Shown one piece after another: positions 6,837-13,277 of a DNA stretch of 16,078 nucleotides. The stretch covers positions 1 to 16,078 of the forward strand of contig DATAFH010000117.1 of assembly GCA_036257565.1 (NCBI GenBank), in the 5' to 3' direction. Both the position numbers and the translations under genes were made by a program. Within the stretch, counting starts at the first letter, position 1, and each line of letters begins with the position of its first letter. The notes beneath the pieces were generated by a model, which was not told the origin of the DNA, made no database searches, and worked only from the letters and a program-made list of their open reading frames with translations. Origin of the DNA: DASSUW01 sp036257565. GTDB lineage: Bacteria > Actinomycetota > Thermoleophilia > Solirubrobacterales > Solirubrobacteraceae.

Positions 6837-8029
6837 GCCTGACGGCCCCCACCGCCTCCGAGTTCCCGGTCCTCGCCCGCGAGGGCCTGGTCTACCTCGA
6901 CTCCGCGGCCACCGCGCAGACCGCGCGACCGGTGATCGAGGCCATGGACCGCTACTACACGGAGTACCGGGCGACCATCCATCGCGGCGTCTACCCGCTG
7001 GCCGCCGAGGCGACGGACGCCTACGAGGCGGCGCGCGCGAAGGTGGCCGCCTTCGCCGGGTCCACACCGGGCGAGACGGTGTTCACCCGCAACGCGACCG
7101 AGGCGCTCAACCTCGTCGCCTACTCCTGGGGTCGCGCCAACGTCCGGCCCGACGACCTCGTGGTGCTCACGCAGATGGAGCACCACTCGAACATCGTGCC
7201 GTGGCAGCTCCTCGGCTGCCGGCTGGAGTGGGTGCCGATCACCGACGACGGCCTGCTCGACCTCGACGCGCTCGACGCGGCGCTCGCGCTCGGGCCGAAG
7301 GCGGTGGCCGTCACCCACGTGTCCAACGTGCTCGGCACGATCAACCCGATCGCCGAGATCGCCCGCCGCGCGCACGCCGCCGGTGCCGTCATCGTGGTCG
7401 ACGGCGCCCAGGCCGCGCCGCACCTCCCGCTTGACGTGCACGACCTCGACGCCGACTTCTACGCCTGGACCGGCCACAAGGCCTACGGGCCGACCGGCAT
7501 CGGCGTCCTCCACGGCCGTCGCGAGCTGCTCGAGGCGATGCCGCCCTTCCTCGGCGGCGGGCACATGATCGCCCGCGTGACCGAGGAGGGCTCGACGTGG
7601 GCCGAGCCGCCCGCGCGCTTCGAGGCCGGCACGATGCCGATCGCCGAGGCGATCGGCCTGGGCGTCGCGACCGAGTTCCTGGCCGGCATCGGCATGGACG
7701 CGGTGTGGGAGCACTCCCGCGACGTGGTCGGCTACGCGGCCGACCGCCTGCGCGAGGTGCCGGGCCTGACGCTCTACGGCCCGTCCGAGCTCGAGCACCG
7801 CGGCAGCGTGTGCTCGTTCTCGCTCGAGGGCGTGCATCCGCACGATGTCGCCGAGATCCTCGGCCGCCAGGGCGTCTGCGTCCGCGCCGGCCACGCCTGC
7901 GCTCAGCCGCTCATGCGCCGCCTCGGCGTGTCGGCCACGACGCGCGCCTCGTTCGCCGTCCACTCGACGCGCGACGAGGTCGACCGGCTGATCGACGCCC
8001 TCGGCACCGTGCGCGAGGTCTTCGCCTGA
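6833..8029 (+). CDS. sufS: SufS-type cysteine desulfurase
   Basis: This 398-residue class V aminotransferase-fold enzyme converts cysteine to alanine and passes a persulfide sulfur to the scaffold pathway. Seen: EHHSN (116-120, PLP-stacking His), VVDGAQ (188-193, the PLP-pyridine Asp190), TGHKAYGPTG with the Schiff-base Lys216, and RAGHACAQPLM with the catalytic Cys356 on a short loop, as in group II desulfurases. GVHPHDVA holds His337, 19 residues before the Cys, at the place of the B. subtilis SufS His that exchanges zinc ligands with SufU. The usual aromatic ASFYxYNT near the end is ASFAVHST here. It is coupled to sufC by ATGA and to sufU by TGATG. Confidence 0.95.
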   Translation: MSLTAPTASEFPVLAREGLVYLDSAATAQTARPVIEAMDRYYTEYRATIHRGVYPLAAEATDAYEAARAKVAAFAGSTPGETVFTRNATEALNLVAYSWGRANVRPDDLVVLTQMEHHSNIVPWQLLGCRLEWVPITDDGLLDLDALDAALALGPKAVAVTHVSNVLGTINPIAEIARRAHAAGAVIVVDGAQAAPHLPLDVHDLDADFYAWTGHKAYGPTGIGVLHGRRELLEAMPPFLGGGHMIARVTEEGSTWAEPPARFEAGTMPIAEAIGLGVATEFLAGIGMDAVWEHSRDVVGYAADRLREVPGLTLYGPSELEHRGSVCSFSLEGVHPHDVAEILGRQGVCVRAGHACAQPLMRRLGVSATTRASFAVHSTRDEVDRLIDALGTVREVFA

Positions 8030-8445
8030 TGGACGACCTCTATCGGGAGAACATCCTCCAGCACTACAAGCGTCCGCATAACTGGGGCGAGCTGCCGGAG
8101 GCGGACCTCGAGGCGGAGGATCTGAATCCCCTGTGCGGCGACGAGCTGAAGGTGCAGCTCAAGGTCGACGACGACGGCAGGATCGAGGCCGTGCGGTTCT
8201 CCGGCCACGGCTGCGCGATCTCGCAGGCGTCGGCCTCCATGACCTCCGACGAGATCGTCGGAATGCCGGTCGACGACCTCATGCGGCTCGACCGCGAGTT
8301 CGTGCTCGATCTGCTTGGCATCGACATCTCCGCCACGCGTATGAAGTGCGCGCTGCTCTCGCTCAAGGTGCTCAAGAGCGCGTCGCTGGGGCACGCTGCC
8401 GGCTGGGAGCCGGACACTCCGGCCAGCCAGGCCGAGACCCGGTAG
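8029..8445 (+). CDS. sufU: SufU/IscU-like sulfur-transfer scaffold with short spacing
   Basis: This 138-residue NifU_N/IscU-like protein presumably takes sulfur from SufS. Seen: YRENILQHYKRPHN near the start, then three ligand cysteines in NPLCGDE (Cys36, with Asp38), GHGCAISQASASM (Cys62) and TRMKCALLSLKVL (Cys107). The wording (CAISQASASM, KCALLSLKVL) and the neighbouring sufS favour SufU. However, the Cys2-Cys3 spacing is 45 residues, close to E. coli IscU (43) and about 17 shorter than B. subtilis SufU (62), so the SufU-specific insertion is missing. The residue before the last Cys is Lys, not the His of IscU, as in SufU. The ATG overlaps the sufS stop (TGATG). It is the last suf gene; 34 bp follow before the next gene. 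Confidence 0.9.
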   Translation: MDDLYRENILQHYKRPHNWGELPEADLEAEDLNPLCGDELKVQLKVDDDGRIEAVRFSGHGCAISQASASMTSDEIVGMPVDDLMRLDREFVLDLLGIDISATRMKCALLSLKVLKSASLGHAAGWEPDTPASQAETR

Positions 8446-8479
8446 TTTCCCTGGAGTCACACGACTTGAGGGGGTCGGG

Positions 8480-9313
8480 ATGTGCCTTCCAGGGACGATC
8501 GAGGCTGTCCGTGAGCAAGAGGGAGCGGTGTCGCGACGGACGGTGCTGGCGGGCGGCGGGGCAGCCGCGCTCGCGGCACTGATCCCGGGCGAGGCGAGCG
8601 CGCACGGCCGGCGGCGGCACAAGCATCGCCACCGCGGGCGGGCCGTCGACCTCACGCACACCTTCACGACCGACTTCCCGACCTTCACCGGGACGGTCAC
8701 CTCGCGCCAGACCCTGGTCACGATCCCGGCGAACGGGTTCTACGCCCAGCAGTGGTCGTTCGGCGAGCACACCGCGACCCACCTGGACGTGCCCGGGCAC
8801 TTCGTCACCGGCGGCCGGCTGACCCCCGAGCTCACGCTCGAGGAGCTGATGCTGCCGATCGCGGTGATCGACATCTCGCGCCGCGCCGCACGAGATCCCG
8901 ACGCTGCCGTCACGCCCGAGGACCTGCGGCGCTACGAGCGCCGCCGCGGACGGATCCCGAAGGACGCCCTGGTGGCGATGAACTCCGGCTGGGCGGCGAA
9001 GCTCGGCACGCCGGAGTTCCTCGGGCGCGACGCGAGCGGCACATTCCACTTCCCGGGCTTCAGCGCCGACGCCGTCGACTATCTGCTCGACCGCGGTCGC
9101 GGTGCGGCGCTCGGCGTCGACACCATCAGCCTGGACCCGGGGAACTCGACCACCTTCCCGGTCCACGTGAACTGGCTGGGGGCCGACCACTACGGGATCG
9201 AGAGCCTCGCCGGACTGGACGACATCCCGCGCGCCGGCGCCTTCGCGACGGTGGGCGTGATCCCGTGGCAGGAGGGCTCCGGCGGGCCGGCGCGCGTGCT
9301 CGCGACGTACTAG
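8480..9313 (+). CDS. Tat-exported cyclase-family metal hydrolase
   Basis: This 277-residue protein is of the cyclase / kynurenine-formamidase-like family (Pfam Cyclase), metal-dependent hydrolases of amides and related bonds. Seen: a twin-arginine signal SRRTVLAGGGAA (18-29) with cleavage near ASA-HG (about residue 41), a basic His/Arg-rich stretch (42-54), VDLTH (56-60), and the metal motif GEHTATHLDVPGHF (95-108, His97, His101, Asp103). The family form is HxGTHxDxPxHF; Ala replaces the usual Gly. LGVDTISLDPG follows later. The ATG at 8480 has GAGGGGG at 8468-8474; a GTG at 8528, just before SRRT, also has a purine-rich site, but the N-terminus MCLPGTIEAV resembles relatives. The substrate is unknown. 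It lies 34 bp after sufU and its stop overlaps the next gene. Confidence 0.85.
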   Translation: MCLPGTIEAVREQEGAVSRRTVLAGGGAAALAALIPGEASAHGRRRHKHRHRGRAVDLTHTFTTDFPTFTGTVTSRQTLVTIPANGFYAQQWSFGEHTATHLDVPGHFVTGGRLTPELTLEELMLPIAVIDISRRAARDPDAAVTPEDLRRYERRRGRIPKDALVAMNSGWAAKLGTPEFLGRDASGTFHFPGFSADAVDYLLDRGRGAALGVDTISLDPGNSTTFPVHVNWLGADHYGIESLAGLDDIPRAGAFATVGVIPWQEGSGGPARVLATY

Positions 9314-9963
9314 TGCAGGAGCTCGCGCCGGGTCTCTGGCGCTGGACGGCGCGGCACGCCGAGTGGCATCCCGGCGAATGGGGCGCACAGGTCGCCTCGT
9401 TCGCCGTCGATGCCGGCGAGGCGACGCTGCTCTTCGACCCGCTGCTGCCGGAGGACGACGCAGCGACGCTCGAGCGGCTCGACGCGCTGGTCGGCGACGG
9501 GCTCGCGGCCATCGTCGTGACGATCCCGTACCACACGCGCAGCGCCGAGCCGCTGAGCGAGCGCTACGACGCCCCGATCCACGGCCATCGCGCCATCGGC
9601 AAGCGGCTGCGGGACACGTCGCGGTTGCAGCCGCTGGACGAACTGCCCGGCGGCGCCCACGCGTATGCGATCGGCAAGCCGCGCCGGTTCGAGACGCCGG
9701 TCCACCTGCCGTCGCACCGCGCGCTGGTCTTCGGCGACGCGATCGTCACCACGCCGGACGGCGACCTGCGGATCTGGCACACCGACCGCGTCGACGACGA
9801 CCGCGCCCGCTGGTACCGCGACCGCTTCGTGCCGACGCTCACGCCGTTGCGCGAGCTGGGCCTCGAGCGCATCCTCGTGACGCACGGCGAGCCGGTGCTG
9901 CACGACGGCAGCGCGGCGCTCGAGGCGGCGCTCGCCGCGCGGCCCTGGTACCACCACGGCTAG
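9313..9963 (+). CDS. Metallo-beta-lactamase-fold protein with degenerate metal motif
   Basis: This 216-residue protein starts at the GTG overlapping the cyclase stop (TAGTG), reading VQELAPGLWRWTARH. The arrangement is that of a metallo-beta-lactamase fold: LLFDPLLP (39-46), a strand leading to VVTIPYHTRSAEPL (68-81) where HxHxDH should be, FGDAIV (140-145, the bridging Asp position) and VTHGEPVL (189-196, the last His). Only one His of the first motif survives (His74), so the normal dinuclear zinc site cannot form. Similar proteins occur in actinobacteria as a divergent family, so this is probably a stable variant and not a decaying gene. Function is unknown. Coupling to the cyclase-family hydrolase suggests related chemistry, but that is inference. 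Confidence 0.75.
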   Translation: MQELAPGLWRWTARHAEWHPGEWGAQVASFAVDAGEATLLFDPLLPEDDAATLERLDALVGDGLAAIVVTIPYHTRSAEPLSERYDAPIHGHRAIGKRLRDTSRLQPLDELPGGAHAYAIGKPRRFETPVHLPSHRALVFGDAIVTTPDGDLRIWHTDRVDDDRARWYRDRFVPTLTPLRELGLERILVTHGEPVLHDGSAALEAALAARPWYHHG

Positions 9964-9973
9964 CTTTCGACCG

Positions 9974-10663
9974 ATGGGCGGCGAGGCAAACCCACGCATC
10001 GCCGAGATCTTCCAGGCGTTCGGCCTCGGCGAGGAGGACCGGGCAGCGTGGCAAGCGAGCGCGCTTGCAGACGAGGCGTTCGAGGACTGGGTGACCGACC
10101 GGGTCGCGCGGCGGCCGACCGGGCGCCGGGCGCGCGAGGTCTACGGCGCCGACGACGTGCATGACTTCGCCCGCCGGGCGATCCTCGATGCGCTCGCGCT
10201 CGGCCCTGACGACCGGCTGCTCGACGTCGGCTGCGGCGGCGGGCTGCTGCTGCGGGATGCGCTGGCCGCCGGCGCGTCCGTCACTGGTCTCGATCACAGC
10301 GAGGAGATGGTGCGGCTGGCGCGCGCGCGGGCGCCCGGCGCGCATGTCGTGCTCGGGAGCGCCGAGCGGCTGCCGTTCGAGGAGCGCGCATTCACGGCGG
10401 TCTCGATGTCGATCGTCTTCTTCTTCCTCCCCGAGCCCGTCGCCGCGCTCGCGGAGTGCCGGCGCGTGCTCGAACCGGGCGGCTGCCTGGCGCTGTACAC
10501 GACCGCTCCACAGCTGCGCGGGACGCCTGCGGCGCCCGAGCCGCTGGCTGCCCGCGGCCACTTCTACGAGGACGACGAGCTGGCCGCGCTTGCCCGGCGC
10601 GCGGGATTCGAGGACGCCATCGTCGCCGACGACGACGGCGGCCAGCTGCTTGTGGCGGCTTGA
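9974..10663 (+). CDS. Class I SAM-dependent methyltransferase
   Basis: This 229-residue protein has a Rossmann-fold methyltransferase domain. Seen: motif I LLDVGCGGGLLL (82-93), the acidic residue after strand 2 in TGLDHSEEM (104-112), the motif around GSAERLPFEERAF (128-140), and RRVLEPGGCLALYT with the post-motif III Gly pair. The N-terminal 60 residues (EIFQAFGL, DWVTDRVARRP) are helical and variable, as in the UbiE/Methyltransf_11 group. Substrate unknown. It starts 10 nt after the upstream stop. A TAGCTT sits 7 nt before the ATG and might be a leaderless -10, so it may have its own promoter. Confidence 0.85.
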   Translation: MGGEANPRIAEIFQAFGLGEEDRAAWQASALADEAFEDWVTDRVARRPTGRRAREVYGADDVHDFARRAILDALALGPDDRLLDVGCGGGLLLRDALAAGASVTGLDHSEEMVRLARARAPGAHVVLGSAERLPFEERAFTAVSMSIVFFFLPEPVAALAECRRVLEPGGCLALYTTAPQLRGTPAAPEPLAARGHFYEDDELAALARRAGFEDAIVADDDGGQLLVAA

Positions 10664-10688
10664 CGGTCGCGCGCCGGGTCCGTACCGT
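10660..10688 (+). promoter_or_regulatory. Candidate sigma-70-type promoter of the CoA-ligase module
   Basis: TTGACG at 10660-10665 (five of six bases of the -35 consensus), a spacer of exactly 17 bp, and TACCGT at 10683-10688 (-10, first two and last T conserved). The ATG at 10697 lies 8 nt after the -10, so the mRNA would be leaderless, consistent with no Shine-Dalgarno. The -35 overlaps the methyltransferase stop. Confidence 0.5.
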
Positions 10689-10696
10689 CGCCGCCG

Positions 10697-11473
10697 ATGC
10701 GGAGCGACGGCGGCCCGGTGAGCCGCATCTGCCAGGCCTATCCGGATCGGGTCGAAGTTCGTGGGCGTGACCTGACGAGCGACCTGATGGGCGAGGTCAC
10801 GTTCAGCGAGTACTTCCACCTGCTGCTCACCGGCCGTGAGGCGACGGAGGAGCAGCGGTTCTTCCTCGATCTCCTGCTCGTCGCGATCGCCGAGCACGGG
10901 ATGATGCCGACGAACGTCGCCGCCCGGATGACCCTCGCCGCCGCGCCCGACTCGCTGCAGGGCGCGGTCGCGGCAGGGATCCTCGGTGCCGGTCCGGTGC
11001 TGCTCGGCACATCGGAGGCGTGCGCGCGACTGCTCGCAGAGGCGCAGGAGGAGGTCGCCGGCGGCAAGGAGCCCGTGGCCGTCGCACGCGCGAGGACCGA
11101 AGCGGTCCGGGCGACCGGCGATCGCCTGCCCGGCTTCGGCCACCCCGTACACAAGCCGCTCGACCCGCGCGCCGAGCGGATCCTCGAGCTCGCCGACGCC
11201 CGCGGCGTGAGCGGTCCCCACGTCGCCCTCGCACGGGCGTTCCGCGACGCCGCCGCCGAGGCCTGGGGGCGCCCGCTGACGATGAACGTCTCGATGCCGA
11301 TCGCCGCCGTGATGCTCGACCTCGGCTTCCCGGCCTCCGTCGTCAAGGCCGTTCCGATCCTCGCCCGCACCGCCGGCCTGCTCGCCCACCTCGCGGAGGA
11401 GCGGGAGCGGCCGGCCGGCTTCCCGATGGCCAAGGCGGCCGAGGACGCGATCGAGTACCAGCCCGAGCCGTGA
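10697..11473 (+). CDS. Citryl-CoA lyase / citrate synthase-like protein
   Basis: This 258-residue protein is much shorter than citrate synthases (about 370-430) and resembles short actinobacterial and proteobacterial proteins often named citryl-CoA lyase. Seen: VRGRDL near the start, AEHGMMPTN (65-73, the first family His), GPVLLGTSEA (99-108), GFGHPVHKPLDPRAE (146-160, His149 and the substrate Arg), TMNVSMPIAAVMLDLG (195-210) and ARTAGLLAHLAEE (223-235). In E. coli citrate synthase the second block is GPAHGGANEA with catalytic His264, and the fourth has catalytic Asp362 (NVDFYSG); here these are Leu and Ser. So it keeps the CoA/oxyacid-binding frame but not the standard acid-base pair. It is the first gene of a coupled operon (GTGA overlap with the ligase) with its own promoter candidate. 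The enzyme name is only a family label. Confidence 0.75.
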   Translation: MRSDGGPVSRICQAYPDRVEVRGRDLTSDLMGEVTFSEYFHLLLTGREATEEQRFFLDLLLVAIAEHGMMPTNVAARMTLAAAPDSLQGAVAAGILGAGPVLLGTSEACARLLAEAQEEVAGGKEPVAVARARTEAVRATGDRLPGFGHPVHKPLDPRAERILELADARGVSGPHVALARAFRDAAAEAWGRPLTMNVSMPIAAVMLDLGFPASVVKAVPILARTAGLLAHLAEERERPAGFPMAKAAEDAIEYQPEP

Positions 11474-12717
11474 CCGCGGCCGACGACGACGCCGCGTACC
11501 GCGACCAGCTGGCGTACCTGTTGGAGCGCTCGGCCTTCTATGCCGAGAAGCTCGGCGCCGACGCCCCGGGCGGACTCGACGACATCGCCCACCTGCCGCT
11601 CACCACCAAGCAGGAGCTCCGGGACACCGTCACGCCCGAGAACCCGATCGGCGCCCACCTGTGCGCCGACCCGTCCGAGATCGTGCGCATCTACTCCACC
11701 AGCGGCACGACCGGGACGCCGAGCTACATCCCGCTCACCGCCTCCGACCTCGAGAACTGGGTGACCGGCTCGGCGCGCAGCTACGGCGCGTCCGGCGTCA
11801 CCGTCGGCCAGAGGATCGTCACGACCTACGCCGCGGGGCCATTCGTTGCCGGCGCGGCGCTCGCCGCCTTCGAACGCCTTGGCGTGACCCACATCCCGGT
11901 CGGCACCGGGAACACCGAGCGGCTGCTGCGCGCCGTCGAGCTCCTGCGACCCGAGGCCGTGGCCGTGACGCCGTCATACGCGGCCTACCTCGTCGAGGCG
12001 GCGGCCGAGCGGGGCCTCGACCTGAAGAGCTCGAGCGTGCGGCGCCTGCTGGTGGCCGGCGAGCCCGGAGGTGGCGAGCCGGCGTTCCGGGCGCAGCTCG
12101 AACAGGCCTGGGGCGCCAAGGTCACCGAGGCGATGGGCGTCGGCGACATCGGCGTGTCCCTGTTCGGCGAGTGCGAGCAGCAGGACGGCATGCACCTCGG
12201 CGCGCACGGCTTCGTCCACCCCGAGCTGATCGACCCCGAGACCGGCGCCGCCATAGCGCTGGAGGACGGAGCCGAGGGCGAGCTCGTCCTCACGCACCTC
12301 CGCCACCGCGCGGCCCCGCTGCTGCGCTTCCGCACGCGCGACCACGTGCACGTCAAGACGAGCCCTTGCCCCTGCGGCCGCACGGGCCCGCGCATCCGCT
12401 GCGTGGGCCGCACCGACGACATGCTCATCGTGCGCGGCGTCAACGTCTTCCCGTCGGCCGTGCGCGAGGTCGTGGCGGGCTTCGCGCCGGCGGTCAGCGG
12501 GCACGTCCGGCTCGAGCCTCGCGAACCCGGGCCGCGGCAGGACCCGCCGCTTCCGGTCTGCGTCGAGCTCGCCCGCGGCGTCGTGCCCGACCAGTTGCTT
12601 GCCGACGCAATCAGCGACAGACTACGGAGTGTGCTGGTCGTGCAGACGCAGGTCGAGCTCGTCCCGTGGCGGACCCTCGGGCGCAGCGAGTACAAGTCGA
12701 GGCTCGTGGGCCGCTGA
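11470..12717 (+). CDS. PaaK-like phenylacetate-CoA ligase family protein
   Basis: This 415-residue adenylate-forming enzyme should activate a carboxylic acid with ATP and CoA. Seen: the family N-terminus RSAFYAEKL, P-loop YSTSGTTGTPSYIPLT (75-90), RFRTRD (286-291, ribose-binding Asp), PCPCGRTGPRI (299-309, characteristic of PaaK), GRTDDMLIVRGVNVFPSAVR (313-332, hinge and start of the C-terminal domain) and GRSEYKSRLV with the catalytic-lysine candidate Lys409. The usual adenine-motif Y-G-x-T-E is MGVGDIG (222-228), so the substrate may differ from phenylacetate. The GTG start overlaps the upstream stop (GTGA) and its own stop overlaps the next ATG (TGATG). It is likely the substrate-activating step of the module. 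Confidence 0.88.
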   Translation: MTAADDDAAYRDQLAYLLERSAFYAEKLGADAPGGLDDIAHLPLTTKQELRDTVTPENPIGAHLCADPSEIVRIYSTSGTTGTPSYIPLTASDLENWVTGSARSYGASGVTVGQRIVTTYAAGPFVAGAALAAFERLGVTHIPVGTGNTERLLRAVELLRPEAVAVTPSYAAYLVEAAAERGLDLKSSSVRRLLVAGEPGGGEPAFRAQLEQAWGAKVTEAMGVGDIGVSLFGECEQQDGMHLGAHGFVHPELIDPETGAAIALEDGAEGELVLTHLRHRAAPLLRFRTRDHVHVKTSPCPCGRTGPRIRCVGRTDDMLIVRGVNVFPSAVREVVAGFAPAVSGHVRLEPREPGPRQDPPLPVCVELARGVVPDQLLADAISDRLRSVLVVQTQVELVPWRTLGRSEYKSRLVGR

Positions 12718-13277
12718 TGCGCCGGCTCCAGAGCCAGGGCGTGCACCACATCACGATCGTGGGCGCCGACCGGCAGACCTCCATCGACTTCTGGGAGGGC
12801 GCGCTCGGGATGCCATTCGTGTTCGAGCAACCCAACCTCGACAACCCATCGGAGAACCACCTCTACTTCGACCCGGGTGACGGGCGGCTGATCACGGTGT
12901 TCACCGACGAGGACCGCGAGCCCGACCCGGCCCGCACCGCGACCGACCCAGGCTGCGTGCACCACCTCGCGTTCACGCTCTCGCAGGCCACGTTCCGGCA
13001 GGCCGTGGAGCGGCTCGACGAGGGAGGGGTCCGCCACAGCGGGGTCAAGGACCGCGGGTTCATGGACTCGATCTACTTCGAGGACCCGCTGGGCCTGCTG
13101 ATCGAGCTCGCGTCGTACCGCTTCGAGCCGCCCGCCGGCTTCACGCATGCCGACGTGCTGACCGAGGCGCATCGCATCCGCGTCGAGCGCGAGGAACCCC
13201 ACATCGCCCCGGAGCACGTCGCGGACGCCATCGAAACGCTGGTCACGAGGAGGAGCACATGGCTGAGAACACGTTGA
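12717..13277 (+). CDS. VOC-superfamily protein (dioxygenase/glyoxalase fold)
   Basis: This 186-residue protein has two paired beta-alpha-beta-beta-beta units: GVHHITIVGADRQTSIDFWE near the start with ENHLYFDPGDGRLITVF, then GCVHHLAFTLSQATFRQAV with IYFEDPLGLLIELASY. Candidate metal ligands are His10/His11, His82/His83 and Glu130, the usual His-His-Glu set. The first unit (HHIT, the LGM block, NHLYF and a DPGDG loop) looks like PcpA-type ring-cleaving dioxygenases, which are nearly twice as long. Glyoxalase, epimerase or dioxygenase activity are all possible. A charged tail of about 50 residues follows. The ATG overlaps the ligase stop and the C-terminal 19 bp overlap the next gene, so translation is coupled. 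Confidence 0.8.
   Translation: MRRLQSQGVHHITIVGADRQTSIDFWEGALGMPFVFEQPNLDNPSENHLYFDPGDGRLITVFTDEDREPDPARTATDPGCVHHLAFTLSQATFRQAVERLDEGGVRHSGVKDRGFMDSIYFEDPLGLLIELASYRFEPPAGFTHADVLTEAHRIRVEREEPHIAPEHVADAIETLVTRRSTWLRTR
13247..13255 (+). promoter_or_regulatory. Strong Shine-Dalgarno site inside the VOC gene
   Basis: GAGGAGGAG ends 3 nt before the ATG at 13259 and lies within the last codons of the VOC gene. It fixes the start of the GST-like gene and is the strongest ribosome-binding site I see in this operon, where the other genes rely on overlapping stop/start codons. Confidence 0.7.

Noticed and set aside
11661..12716. Extension of the VOC reading frame far upstream into the ligase gene
   Set aside because: The ligase frame has all its motifs there; the VOC homology begins only at the ATG 12717, which overlaps the ligase stop.
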